Assembly (NCBI RefSeq): GCF_033958435.1
Contig: NC_134137.1
Span: 250,774,501-250,838,500, forward strand
Origin: Carettochelys insculpta
Taxonomy: Eukaryota > Chordata > Testudines > Carettochelyidae
Length of the DNA: 64,000 bases
Direction: 5' to 3'
How positions within the stretch are numbered: position 1 is the first letter of the stretch; the number at the start of each line of letters is the position of its first letter. The position numbers and the translations under genes were made by a program. The notes under the pieces are model-generated. The model saw only the letters and a program-made list of their open reading frames with translations. It did no database searches and had not been told where the DNA came from. This document shows, in pieces, positions 10,871-21,449 of the stretch.

Positions 10871-11668
10871 TAGTAATGTCTCAGAGTACATGACGGTTCC
10901 GTTCCACGCACCCTCACGTAAACCTGGATTTCATGCCAGTTGGGGTCTGGCTTTTTCCCTGGCAGAACACATGTTCTGCAGCCGGGGAAGCAGCTGAAAG
11001 GTAAGTCCTAGGCTGGGGTGGGGGGCAGTTGGGAAGGGTTAAGCCTGGAGGTGGGTTGGGGCTGTGGGAGGTTGTGGGGGGAAGAGCTAAGCCTGAGGTG
11101 GGGTAGGGCTGCAGGGGGGTGAGGGGAGGAGTTGAGCACAGGTGGTGAGCTGGGCTGCGGCGGGGGCAGGGAGTTGAGCTGGAACTAGAGCCGTGCCTGG
11201 GTGGTGAGTCAGCAGGTGGGGTTGCACTGGAGCCATGTGGGGAAGGGGTGGTGGGCGGGCAGCTTGTGAGCTGGTGGGGGGTCACGCTTGAGCCGTGCAA
11301 GGCGGGCAGCTGGGCAGCATGTGAGCCAGTGGGGGAGGGGGCATCGCACCAGAGCTGCATGGGGCAGGTAGCTTGCGAGCTGGTGATGGGGGGAGGTCGC
11401 ACCAGAGCTGCGCAGGGTGGGGTGGGGGGGCATGGCTTGTGAGCTGGCATGGGGGTCGTGTTGGAGCCATGTAGGGCGGGTGGGCAGGCAGGCAGCTTGT
11501 GAGCTGGCGGGGGGTCGCGCCGGAGCCGCACGGGTTGGCATGGGTGGCGTGAACCAGAGCCACTTGCAGGTGGTTTAAACAGGGCCTGGGGGGTGGGGTC
11601 AGGGTCAGGGTCAGACACGTAACAGCGGGGTCATGCACTCTGAGTTTGCGTACTCTGAGACCTTACTG
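10871..11668. mobile_element. Tigger-like MITE, 798 bp, TA TSD, nested
   Basis: The ends are inverted: 'tagtaatgtctcagagtac' at the left and 'gtactctgagaccttactg' at the right. TA lies outside each end (10869-10870 and 11669-11670), the target-site preference of Tc1/mariner-class elements including Tigger. It sits inside the left part of the decayed Harbinger element. The interior is a GC-rich degenerate tandem array with no real gene. Confidence 0.75.
11170..11550. repeat. degenerate GC-rich tandem repeat inside Tigger-like MITE
   Basis: A unit of roughly 55-65 bp is repeated about five or six times. Each unit holds 'gcttgtgagctgg', a G-run, 'gtcgcgcc' or variants and 'gagccgca' or variants. 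Unit length and sequence vary. The long open frames on the minus strand (for example 10914-11618, proline- and serine-rich) simply read this array and show codon periodicity only because of it. Confidence 0.7.
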
Positions 11669-12082
11669 TATTTAGCCAAAATGCCGATAACAAAATATCA
11701 ATATTATGGGACAAGAATAGCATCAATTTTGAATTTAAAATGTCAAAAAAAGGCGAGTGTGGAAGTGCCATGTCCTTAATTTAAACTTATTAGCCTCCAG
11801 AAGTGTCCTGTATGTATCCCACAAAGCTATGCAGTGACTCTCTATGTACGGCCGCTTCGTTGTATGCTGCTCTCCATCCAGGTATGCAGGAAGGTCACCG
11901 GAAGCCTGCAAAGTTGTGCTTGAATTAGAATTAGAATTTTAATTGGAATTCATCAGCATCCAACCCTCCAAATATTAAGTGAGCCCATTATGAAAAAATT
12001 CCTTTGCCCATCGCATCACACTGCATCGGTAGCCATCACACCGCATCAGTAACAATTGCATCATTAGCCATGTACTGCAATC

Positions 12083-12651
12083 ATGAGCACTCAGGGTAGT
12101 GATCTGCCTAGTACTTCTCAGGGTCTCAAGAGAGCTCCAGTGTGGACCCACCAGGAGATTTTGGATCTTCTTGCAATTTGGGGAGAGCAGTTATTGGGGA
12201 AGAGACTTTGGGTAGCCAAGACAAACATGGGAATCTATGATCAGATGTCATGCAGGATGACCTCCTGAGGTTACTCTGGGACTCAACGCAATGCCAGGTG
12301 AAGGTGAAAGAAATCTGGCAGGCCTGTCAAAAAGTCCAGGAAGCCAACTTGTGGTCAGGGGCAGCTCCACGAACCAGCCACTAATATGAACAGCTGCACA
12401 TGCTTACAGGGAGTGACCCTACCATGAAGCCTGGTCACTTCCTAATGATACTTCTGGAGGCCCTGGTATGGAGTTCAGGGTGAGCCCAGAGGAGCTGGGT
12501 GCCCCAGAGGAAGGAGACAATGGAGAAGAGGAAGGGAGCAATGAACAGGGAACTGAAGAATTTCTTCCAGATAGCCTGGAGCTCTTCAACGTAGACCTGG
12601 AACTGGTCCCCTCCATGCCAGTCCCTGAGCCCCCTTGTCCAAGCTATTTGG
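12083..12651 (+). pseudogene. Harbinger Myb-like DNA-binding protein, exon 1 (broken)
   Basis: The frame opens with an ATG and a short serine-rich leader, then 'RAPVWTHQEILDLLAIWGEQ', the start of the Myb/SANT-like (trihelix-like) domain found in the second protein of Harbinger elements. It stops at 12266-12268. The rest of the domain continues in another frame as 'CQVKVKEIWQACQKVQEANL', and an acidic linker follows in a third (12468-12651, 'EEGDNGEEEGSNEQG'). A plausible splice donor 'ggtgagt' lies at 12651-12657. In intact elements this protein is thought to help bind the transposon ends and bring the transposase into the nucleus. This copy cannot make it. Confidence 0.75.
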
Positions 12652-12757
12652 GTGAGTATTTATTCTGCATGCTAGAAGCGGGCTAGGGGTAGGTGTAGGT
12701 ATAGGGTTGGGTACAGGTACAGGTTTGCTATGGTTCTGGGTCCCTCAGAACAGCATG

Positions 12758-13078
12758 TTAATGTTGCTTGGGATGGACCTCTTCTTTTTTGGAGATCTCC
12801 TCAATGGCTTCATCCAAGCACTCTTGTATCTTTTTTCTTGAGGTCTTGGATAGACCTAACTTCTTGAGGCTTCCACGGTAGCATACCTTGCCATGCCAGG
12901 TATAGAAATCTGGTTTCATGGCACCAGACAGCATTTTAGCAAATTTTCCAGGCTTTTGGTCACACAGCATGAATAGCTGTTCTTTCTCCATATCTGTTAG
13001 TTTTAAGAGGGTGATGTCATCTTCTTTGGCAACCTGCAGAAGCATGAGACTTTTCATCTGTTTTCTTTTCTTTAACAT
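12758..13078 (-). CDS. 106-codon antisense ORF, BEN-domain-like (tentative)
   Basis: This open frame lies on the minus strand inside the intron of the Harbinger Myb-like gene, opposite to it. After a basic N-terminus (residues 1-10, rich in K and R) and a middle part, residues ~37-90 read as a compact domain: 'LFMLCDQKPGKFAKMLSGAM', then an aromatic stretch, then 'GSLKKLGLSKTSRKKIQECL'. The pattern of an LxxxCxxKPGKxAxxL helix followed by a glycine-rich turn and a basic GLxxxxRxxI helix recalls BEN domains, which bind DNA or bridge chromatin proteins. I could not test this. A 3' splice-like 'ctgctgcag' precedes the ATG by about 20 bases on that strand, so it may be a last exon. It could also be a captured host exon or chance. 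Confidence 0.4.
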   Translation of the reverse strand: MLKKRKQMKSLMLLQVAKEDDITLLKLTDMEKEQLFMLCDQKPGKFAKMLSGAMKPDFYTWHGKVCYRGSLKKLGLSKTSRKKIQECLDEAIEEISKKEEVHPKQH

Positions 13079-13703
13079 GCTTCCTCCCCTTTACATTTGC
13101 CTGCAGCAGCCAGCGGACACTCCATTCCCCACCCCACTACAACGTGGTTTGCAGGCTCTGTGGGGCTTCTCCCCTCCCATGTTCCTTTCCACTCAGCATT
13201 TCTTTTCATTTTTCAGGAATCCCCCACAGCTGCCGTGCTCTGCTGGATGTCTCCCCTCCCATGACTCTTTCCATACAGCACTTCTTTGGATTGTTTATTT
13301 ATTTTTCTTTACCTTACTTTTACTGTACATCGAACCCCCAGATGCAGCCATCCATGCTAATGTAATTGCACCCTTCCGCACCATCCCCTCTGTGTGGCTT
13401 GATCACTGGGGAAGATTGCTCCAGGAATGGCAGAAAAAGAATTTTCCCTGCCTCAGGACACCTGGCCAGGGCATCTGGTGACTTTTCCTTCTTTGCAGCC
13501 CTCCCCTTCCCTCCAAAAGCAGACAATTGCTCATAGTTTACCATGTCCACAAAGAAATGTGCTGGATAAGTGATGGCAAATGATGTATTGTGAAATGCAC
13601 GTTTACTATCCCATCCTTAATAAGCTTTCATTGGCCTCCAAAAAGTTAACTTTCCCTGATAGTACACACAGAGACCCATTCATTCCATTTCAAAGCACAT
13701 TAT

Positions 13704-14385
13704 GGCTACGTCTACACGTGCACCCAACATCGAAATAGTCTATTTCGATGAATAACGTCTACACGTCCTCCAGGCCCGGCAACGTCGATGTTCAACTTCG
13801 ACGTTGCTCAGCCCAACATCGAAATAGGCGCAGCGAGGGAACGTCTACACGTCAAAGTAGCACACATCGAAATAAGGGTGCCAGGCACAGCTGCAGACAG
13901 GGTCACAGGGCGGACTCAACAGCAAGCCGCTCCCTTAAAGGGCCCCTCCCAGACACACTTGCACTAAACAGCACAAGATGCACAGAGCCAACAACGAGTT
14001 GCAGACCCTGTGCATGCAGCATGAATCCCCCGCTGCAGCAGCAGCAGCCAGAAGCCCTGGGCTAAGGGCTGCTGCCCACGGTGACCATAGAGCCCCGCAG
14101 GGGCTGGAGAGAGAGCATCTCTCAACCCCCCAGCTGATGGCCGCCATGGAGGACCCGGCAATTTCGACGTTGCGGGACGCGGCTCGTCTACACTGTCCCT
14201 ACTTCGACGTTGAACGTCGAAGTAGGGCGCTATTCCTATCTCCTCATGAGGTTAGCGACTTCGACGTCTCGCCGCCTAACGTCGAAGTTAACTTCGAAAT
14301 AGCGCCCGACGCGTGTAGACGTGACGGGCGCTATTTCGAAGTTGGTGCTGCTACTTCGAAGTAGCGTGCACGTGTAGACGCAGCT
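13704..14385 (+). mobile_element. Harbinger MITE, 682 bp, nested, TSD TAT
   Basis: It has the same length and nearly the same sequence as the copy at 1533-2214, beginning 'ggctacgtctacacgtg' and ending 'cacgtgtagacgcagct'. TAT flanks it at 13701-13703 and 14386-14388. It is inserted in the intron of the Myb-like gene of the older Harbinger at 10774-16742, about 40 bases before the 3' splice site. It keeps many CpGs, so it is younger than its host element. Confidence 0.9.
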
Positions 14386-14424
14386 TATGTGAATTGTATC
14401 TTAATTTTGACCTTCATTTCCCAG

Positions 14425-14806
14425 AAGCAATGTCCAGCATAGGAGAGAGGAACATAAAGAGAAAGAAGCGCAAGCAGGATGTTATATTGCAGCACATGGA
14501 GAGCAATGAAGCTGGGCATGCCAGCTGATAAAGGACACCGCTCAGGGACATCAGAGTCAAGCTGAGGTGCAGCAGAGAATGTTTGATTTTCAGCAGCAGC
14601 AAGCGGCAAAGCAGAGTGAGGCCGTGGCACAGCTGGTAATGGCAGTTAGGGAACAAACAGAGGTCCTGTGCTCCCTGATGGAACTACAGAGGAACTCCCA
14701 ACACAGCAGTGCAGGAGCCCATACCTGCTGGAAGAGTCCCCTGAAGAAAAGTCACCCATACCCTGTTGTTGTGATCCCTGATCGCGGGGAGGGAGGGCAA
14801 GGATAG
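14425..14806 (+). pseudogene. Harbinger Myb-like protein, exon 2 (broken)
   Basis: A polypyrimidine run ending 'catttcccag' at 14415-14424 gives a good acceptor. The exon begins 'SSIGERNIKRKKRKQD' in one frame, hits tandem stops, and continues in another frame as a glutamine-rich coiled-coil-like tail ('MFDFQQQQAAKQSEAVAQ', then 'MAVREQTEVLCSLMELQ'). This matches the usual layout of the Harbinger partner protein: an N-terminal Myb-like domain, an acidic linker and a C-terminal coiled coil. The frame stops at 14804-14806. Confidence 0.65.
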
Positions 14807-15185
14807 CTTGCTGCTCCAGCCCCAAGGGCCACTGCTTAAAAGGCTATTCAAGCACCCCTGAGTAGGCTCCCTTTCCACTTACAGCTCTCCTCCACTACAA
14901 AATAAATCATTCCTTTGAGCTCGGTGTGATTTTGTGGCTTGCAGGAGTGGTGGGGAACACAAATCATAGTGAGGATTGGGGAAGGGCTGAAGGCACAGCT
15001 GCCCATCACATGCATTCTACTTACTGCAACTTAACCCCCTCCCATCAAGTAAAAGCATTCATTCATTAAGACATGGTATGATTGATTAGCATTATGTCAG
15101 AGAAATGCATTGGTAGCATGTTTGTTACAGATCATTCATGAAGCTAATTTTTAAAGTGTCCCTTATTGCTGCTGCCTCGGTGTAG

Positions 15186-16313
15186 CTACTGGTGAATGGT
15201 TGTGTTAGGTAGGTGTGAGTGAGCCTTGCCTATGGCTTCATCTTTGAAATTCCAGATGGATGGAAATGTATCCCACCTGGATTCACATATGTTGTGCAAA
15301 ATAGTGCACGCTGTAATAATGGTGGGGACATTAGTTTCTGAAAGGTTGAAATGGGTCAATAAGCATCTGAACCTCGCTTTTAAATTGCCAAAGGCACATT
15401 CCACCACTATTCTGCACCTTCTGAGTCTGTGATCAAAGTTTTCCTTGATAGGGTTCAGGGTTCCTGTGTAGGACTTCATAAGACAAGGAGCAAAGGGTAA
15501 GCAGGGTCACCCAATATAACACTAGGCATCTTCATGTCACCAATCTTGATTTTCCAACTGGGGGAAAAAGTCCCATCCAGGAGCTTTCTGTACAGTCCAA
15601 ATTTTGGAAGACCTGTGTGTTATGAAGCTTGCTTACCAGCCAACATTGATGTTGGTGAAACGACCTTTGTGATCTACCAACCCCTGCAACACCATGGAGA
15701 AGTACCCCTTTCAGTTTACATACTCAGAGGCCACGTGGTCCGGGGCTGTGAGGGAGGTGTGCGTGCCATCTATTGCCCCACTGCAGTTAGGAAACCTCCG
15801 TGCAGCAGAGCTATCCACTATTGCCTGTACATCCCTCAGGATCAGAGTCTTCCTTAGGAGATGCCGACAGATTGCATGGGCAACCTGAATCACCACGAAC
15901 CCCACTGTAGATCTGCCCACCCCAAATTGATTTGCCACTGACTGGTAACTGTAGGGTGATGCAAACTTCCACAGTGTGATTGATGCTTGCTTCTGAACTG
16001 TTAAAGCCTGCTTCATTCTTGTGTTGCTGCACTTTGGAGTGGGGGCTAGCATATCACAAACTTCTATAAAAGTGGAACTGTGCATGTTAAAATTCTGCAC
16101 CCACTACTGGTTGTCCCAGGACTCCAAAACAATGTGATCCCACCAGTGTGTGCTGGTCTCATGAGTCCAAAACCACTGCTCCACTGTCACCAGTGCATCC
16201 CAGGCAGCCAGCATTTCTGAGTTCTTGGACCGCAGTTGGGAGACACGCTCTTCCGAACCATTGTCGTTGTCATTATCATCATCCTCATCACCATTATGAT
16301 ACTGAACCATCAC
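15186..16313 (-). pseudogene. PIF/Harbinger transposase (DDE), inactivated
   Basis: HARBI1-type DDE transposase. The N-terminal half (15711-16313) has an acidic leader, then 'ALTVQKQASITLWKFASPYS' and the helix-turn-helix-like 'VANQFGVGRSTVGFV', then 'GAIDGTH' with the first catalytic Asp (codon 15768-15770). An in-frame TAG at 16104-16106 and a TGA near 15711 break it. The region of the second Asp reads 'HNTQVF' where the family has 'HDTxVF': the codon at 15619-15621 encodes Asn. The last third (15186-15479) contains 'VVECAFGNLKARFRCL' with the catalytic Glu (codon 15399-15401) and 'ILHNICE'. At least one frameshift separates the parts. No intron interrupts the position where the copy at 34118-35534 has one. 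Confidence 0.85.
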
Positions 16314-16742
16314 TGAGCTTTGTAATTGAAGGCAAAATTATGCAACAGACAGGGCGGTTGCTGAAACGATGTGTGCTATGAATTGAAGCATTTGGGGTCC
16401 ATGCTTGCACTGGAATGCCTCATCGGGAAATGGCGCAATCTCCAGTTCATTTTCGTACGGTTACTGGTTCTTTGAATTCTGAGACAGTGCTTTGCATTAT
16501 GGGATTCAAACATGAAACACCCACAACCAACCGGGGCTAAGGCACTGTGGGATAGGTGCCCACAATGCAATGCTCACTCTGTTGAACTTGCACAGGGCAA
16601 TGGGGACACAGAAACTCGACATGGAAAAAAGGTGGGTCAAGCTTTAAGAAGCTTTGTGGACACTTACTTTGAATTCATAATATCGAGGTTAAATAATTGA
16701 ATTTATCAAAAATCGAATTTATTGCATATTGTAGATGCAACC

Positions 16743-17156
16743 TTAAGTGACTGAGACTGGAGTACATGGTTGATGGCTGCTCTTTGTGCATGAGACAACA
16801 TGAAAAAGTCCTCATGAATTATATCTAGTATGTTGCATTAGTAATTGTGTAGCTCACCAAGGTACCTGAATCCCATGTTTATAGGAAAACACATTGGAAA
16901 GAAAAGTGGAAAAGCAGAAAAAAAGCCAAACAGACCCTATTTTATGTGTGCAGTTGTAAGACTTATGAAGTTAAATTGCTGAAAAAATGAATTTCTGGTA
17001 AAATGCAGTGCAATGTAAAAAGAAATTAAAATAAATTTGGAAAGTATCTAACGAGCTTGCTAGATACACATCAGTTCATTTTAGTGTGTCTTAAATATTG
17101 AGAACTTGTAGAATAGGAAGTAAGAGAAACTGGGACAACTTGTACCATACTGTACA
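16743..17156. other. unannotated AT-rich spacer
   Basis: Non-coding sequence between two Harbinger-type elements. I see nothing recognisable. Confidence 0.4.
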
Positions 17157-17159
17157 TAA

Positions 17160-17562
17160 GGGTAAGTCTACATTACAAAGTTTTGTTGGTGGAACTGATG
17201 TCTACATGCAAAAAATCAACAAAAGCAAAGTCACCAAGGCATGTTCATGCTTGTACCTCTGTTGACAGATGAGTCCACATTGGAAGTTCCCTCGTGGACC
17301 ATGTGAGCAATGCACTGTGGATACATATCCCATGTCCTGGAGGGCACTAAAAGCAAAAAGTGCCTCCAGGTGTGTACGCTGCATGGTTGCCAACAATAAA
17401 GGCAGGGGAAAAGAAAAAAAAAGTCTCCCTTTAATATGGAAGCTTTTTGTTCCCCAAACTGGGTGCTTTTCACAACAAAAATTGCATTGCAGTGTGTACG
17501 CTCTTAATCATTTATTGACAAAATAAATTTTTAGCAAGAAAATATGTAGTATAGACGAGTCC
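17160..17562. mobile_element. Harbinger-type MITE, 403 bp, TSD TAA
   Basis: The left end 'gggtaagtctacattac' pairs with the inverted right end 'gtagtatagacgagtcc'. TAA flanks both sides (17157-17159 and 17563-17565). There is no gene. It is more diverged than the 682-bp family and carries a different interior, with 'caacaaa' and 'ttgacaaa' words near the ends. Confidence 0.75.
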
Positions 17563-17565
17563 TAA

Positions 17566-18002
17566 GAAATTTTGCCGATTACAGCGTGCTTCATTTCCTA
17601 ATTGACTTCAGGATTTGATTCATGTTTTAATAATCATGTAAGTTGCTGTGTCTAACAAGTCCTTGTAGTCTTCCTTAGTTTCTGGAATTATTAATGAGGT
17701 TGCACGTGGGTCAAGTCACACTCAGAAAAATGCAAGAGGCGAACCAGTGCCTGAAACAGCGAGTTGATACATTGTCACTTGAAGTGATGGCATTACAAAA
17801 GAAGGTGAAATCAATATAAATATAATAGCGGCACTATGGAGTTTTGGAAACTGGAAGTGGATTAAATCACCACTCAATTGTTGTATCTCAGTGTCTTTGT
17901 TTGGGCATGTTTCCTTCTGCACACAACTACATATATTTATTGTACGGTTAGCATCATAATGGTATTTATTTGAAAGCGTTCTGAAAAGATACTGTAGCAT
18001 TC
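17566..18002. other. unannotated non-coding sequence
   Basis: A 92-codon minus-strand open frame (17722-18000) is cysteine- and isoleucine-rich without a recognisable motif. I do not support it as a gene. Confidence 0.35.
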
Positions 18003-18005
18003 TAA

Positions 18006-18716
18006 GGCTGTGTCTACACGTGCACGCTACTTCGAAGTAGCGGCACTAACTTCGAAATAGCACCCGTCGCGGCTACACGCGTCGGGCGCTATTTCGAAGT
18101 TAACTTCGACGTTAGGCGGCGAGACGTCGAAGTCGCTAACCTCATGAGGGGATCGGAATAGCGCCCTACTTCGACGTTCAACATCGAAGTAGGGACCGTG
18201 TAGACGATCCGCGTCCCGCCACGTCGAAATTGTGGGGTCCTCCATGGCAGCCATCAGCTGGGGGGTTGAGAGACGCTGTCTCTCCAGCCCGTGCGGGGCT
18301 CTATGGTCACCGTGGGCAGCAGCCCTTAGCCCAGGGCTTCTGGCTGCTGCTGCTGCAGCGGGGGATTCATGCTGCATGCAAAGGGTCTGCAACTCGTTGT
18401 CGGCTCTGTGGATCTTGTGCTGTTTAGTGCAAGTGTGTCTGGGAGGGGCCCTTTAAGGGAGCGGCTGGCTGTTGAGTCCGCCCTGTGACCCTGTCTGCAG
18501 CTGTGCCTGGCACCCTTATTTCGATGTGTGCTACCGTGGCGTGTAGACGTTCCCTCGCAGCGCCTATTTCGATGTGGTGCTGCGCAACGTCGATGTTGAA
18601 CATCGACGTTGCCAGCCCTGGAGGACGTGTAGACGTTATTCATCGAAATAGCCTATTTCGATGTCGCCACATCGAAATAGGCTACTTCGATGTAGGCTTC
18701 ACGTGTAGACGTAGCC
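18006..18716 (-). mobile_element. Harbinger MITE, 711 bp, TSD TAA, reverse orientation
   Basis: The same family as 1533-2214 but on the opposite strand. It starts 'ggctgtgtctacacgtgcac' and ends 'cacgtgtagacgtagcc'. Perfect TAA duplications lie at 18003-18005 and 18717-18719. It is about 30 bp longer than the 682-bp copies because the end at 18660-18716 carries an extra 'catcgaaataggctacttcg' hairpin that is also present at the left end of the autonomous element at 33760. That ties the family to the autonomous copy. Confidence 0.92.
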
Positions 18717-18719
18717 TAA

Positions 18720-19924
18720 GTCATACAAGCTTTTGGAAATCATTTAAGTGCAATGTTTTCAGCAACTTCTTTGGTGGCTGAATTATCGAATAATCCAAAG
18801 GGGAAAACTGATTTTTTTTTAAATAAGGGCTGATAGAATTTTAATTTTCTTTTTTAAAATAAGAATGTTGTGTAGATATTTGAAATATAAGTGGCACTTG
18901 CCCTTCACATAGCTAGGGAGAAAAATCAGTTTTATTACCATAGGCATAGAACACATTCCACCCTTGTTGTATACCCATTTGCTAAGTTATGTTCTGGTAG
19001 CTTTAACACAATAATGAAAATAATGAAAAAATTGTTTGCTATAGTATAAACCTATGCAAGCAGTATTGCTAAATGCCTCAAGAGTTCTTTTGTCCCTAAT
19101 GATAATGACACTTTACCCCCACAAAACAAATAAGAACTGGGAGATTTTTCAAGCTTGTTTGTATTATGTAGCCACATTTACCAGGAGAACTGGATATTTT
19201 TAAGTGAATCACTTTACACTTTAAATGTTCCTCAAGAATAGATTCCTTTCTCTGTCCTTACAATGGGTAATTTATTATTTTGTTAGTCTCTGAAGTGCTA
19301 CAGGACTGCATTCTGTTATAGGAGAAAGTCTTGTGGATGAGAGGGGAGTCCTGATCCCTTGTGGTCATGAAATATGTGCTGTTTGTACATGACTTTGGAT
19401 ATTAATCCCAGTGTCCTCAGCCAACTGTGATGAGAACCATTACATTCCACCTACCTACATTTATTCTACAGGTTTAATGAGATACTGTGTTCTTTCTCAA
19501 TGATGTTTCTAATTTTTTAGTGCTGTTAAACCTGCTGCATTTTGCCCCAGCTCTGGCTGTGTTACAGTAGTGGGTGAAGTGATTCCTGTCTATCAAGGCC
19601 GTTAAGTATTTTAGGAGCTTTTTAGATAAATTGTGCCAATGAGCAGCGAGTTACCATTCAGCTCAACTTGCAGAGGGGACACATATGGCATATGTGTCTT
19701 AGGGCTCATTGTTATTGAATAAAATAGTCCTTGAAGTATGCTGTGTCTTGAGCTTGGCTTTTCGTGTAGACTTCTCCTCCTGTAAGACCTCTTTCTCTGC
19801 TCTAGTTTCTCCCTCTCATAGGGGCACTTGCATTTTCTTTTATACTTGGCCTGGAGCAAATAGGACCAGTTTATATGACATCAGAGTGAGTCAGCAATGA
19901 GCTTAAATTGCAACAAGGAATGTT
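18720..19924. other. non-coding, with a short PLE tail fragment
   Basis: Nothing recognisable apart from about 40 bases at 19278-19318 ('ttgttagtctctgaagtgct' and 'acaggactgc') that match the sense 3' tail of PLE elements. Confidence 0.4.
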
Positions 19925-20150
19925 TAGATTGGACATGAGCAAAAAAATCCTGACTGTCAGGTTGGATAATCATTGGAATAAATTGCCTAGGGTGGCTGCA
20001 CAATCTCCATTATTGGAGAGATTTAAGAACAGGCTGGATAAATATCTAACAGGGATTATATAGATGGTGCTTGGTCCTGCTGTGAGGACGGGGGACTGGA
20101 CTTGATGACCTCTTCAGGCCCCTTTCAGTGCTCGTATTCTGTGATTCTGT
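19925..20150 (+). repeat. CR1 LINE 3' end fragment
   Basis: The sense-strand end of a CR1 element: a coding remnant 'gttggataatcattggaata' through 'gagatttaagaacaggctgg', then the 3' UTR with 'ggtgcttggtcctgctgtga', 'ggactggacttgatgacctc' and the terminal 'attctgtgattctgtg' octamer-type repeat. The order is the same as in the copy at 28348-29541, reversed. It is strongly 5'-truncated. Confidence 0.85.
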
Positions 20151-20345
20151 GTTACTCTACGTATCTATGGATAGTGTCATACCTGACCAGATAACTTTTC
20201 AAGAGGGTCTTCCATTTTTGTGCAGGGTCCTAGAAACTGCCACACCGTTACAGTGCTATGTATATCTAACATTCAAAATATTAAAACACACAGGTTTTAT
20301 TTATTCTGTTAGGCATTTATAATGTCTATCCAGCAAAAATAAATA

Positions 20346-20698
20346 CAGGTTGCACCTCCTAAAACTGGTACTCTCTAGCAGGGCTAGGGAAGCTCCTGTG
20401 CCAGGACATTGGGCAGAAGGGTAAGTTGGAGCCAGCATTCCCTCCCCCAGCAGCCCTGCAGGGGGCAGCTTGGGTCCAGAGCCCACCACAACAGCATGGG
20501 TTGGAGCCCCCTTTGGTAGTATGGGCCAGGGCATGGAGTCTACCTGGCCCCTGCAGCAGCTGGGTGAGCAATCCAGTGGAGGTTGGGGGCGTGAAGCGGG
20601 GTGTCTGCCGGGGGCAGGGCACCTCTCCTGGTCTGACAAATTCTCTTGTTTGTGACCAGTCAGGCTCTGACCATGCTGGACCAGGGAGGTGCGACCTG
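20346..20698. mobile_element. Tigger-like MITE, 353 bp, TA TSD
   Basis: Ends 'caggttgcacctcctaaaac' and the inverted '(gg)gaggtgcgacctg' flank a GC-rich interior. TA lies on each side (20344-20345 and 20699-20700). Open frames across it (for example 20301-20855, minus) are composition artefacts that run through both ends. Confidence 0.75.
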
Positions 20699-20942
20699 TA
20701 GTTAGATTTTTTGGAGAGAACTCAGCACTGACAAGAGCTTGTTTTGAAAGCCTAGCTGTAAATATCACAATGAAGGGTGTGGGTACTGTGGTCTTGGAAA
20801 AATTTGGCCCCATACAGTCCAATACAGACCCTCCATGATGTAATGGACTTGTCACTACAACTTAATGCTGAGCTAAAGGACTTTGTCAGAAACCAGAGGT
20901 CTGGAGTCTGTTCCTTCCTTTCTCATACACTTCCTCTGTAGC

Positions 20943-21052
20943 TCATTATCTGATAAATAAAATTGTTAGTCCTTAAGGTGCTACTGGACTGCTTGCTTTG
21001 TTTTGTGAAAAGACAGACTAACATGTTTCTCTCTCTCTCTCTCTCTGAGACT
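20943..21052 (+). repeat. PLE 3' tail fragment with (CT)n
   Basis: Sense tail words 'aaattgttagtccttaaggt', 'gctactggactgcttg' and 'gacagactaaca' are followed by a (CT)n microsatellite at about 21031-21047. No coding part is present. Confidence 0.65.
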
Positions 21053-21318
21053 ACTCACTATAAATACAGATAGTCCCCGACTTACGAACGGGTTACGTTC
21101 CAAACACCTGATTGTAACTCGATTAGGTCATAAGTGGGAAACACCCTTATACAGGTAGCTATCAACTGTCCTTTACTAGTAATGTCTATAATATTAACTC
21201 ACTACCACTCCAAATGTAGCAAAGCACCTACAAAACAACAATCAACAATGAAAAAAAGAAACACCGAGGGCAGAAACACATGAAAAAACCAACACAATGA
21301 AATACAGTAATGTAAATA

Positions 21319-21448
21319 AATATGAGAGAGGTAGCTAAGTTAGTCTGTACCTTCAAATACAGCAAGAAGTCATATGACATTTTATAGACTAACAGATATT
21401 TTCGACCAGGTCTTTGCCCACGAAAGCTTATGCTTCAGAATGTCTTTG
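21319..21448. mobile_element. short inverted PLE insertion, 9-bp TSD, nested in Tigger
   Basis: The first ~80 bases are an antisense PLE tail ('gagagaggtagctaagttag' through 'tagactaacagatatttt'). The remainder is sense tail ('aggtctttgcccacgaaagc', 'ttatgcttcaga'). ATGTAAATA lies at 21310-21318 and again at 21449-21457. It is a small version of the head-to-head structure seen at 42038 and 54164. Confidence 0.75.
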
Positions 21449-21449
21449 A

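Larger units (their letters stand above)
10774..16742. mobile_element. decayed autonomous PIF/Harbinger transposon (with nested insertions)
   Basis: The left end is 'ggctgtgtctacactatgag'. The right end near 16742 reads 'attgtagatgcaacc', a decayed inverted match, and I cannot confirm a 3-bp TSD. Both proteins expected of a Harbinger element are inside: a transposase on the minus strand (15186-16313) and a Myb-like gene on the plus strand (exons near 12083-12651 and 14425-14806), arranged convergently. Two younger elements are inserted, a Tigger-like MITE (10871-11668) and a Harbinger MITE (13704-14385). Stops, frameshifts and a changed catalytic residue show that the element is dead. Confidence 0.8.

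Noticed and set aside
10914..11618. A 234-codon proline/serine-rich open frame on the minus strand
   Set aside because: It reads exactly through the degenerate GC-rich tandem array of a Tigger-like MITE, and overlapping frames in other phases are also open. Composition explains it.
12690..12725. Interstitial telomeric repeat
   Set aside because: 'ggtgtaggtatagggttggg' only loosely resembles TTAGGG repeats. There is no run of perfect units.
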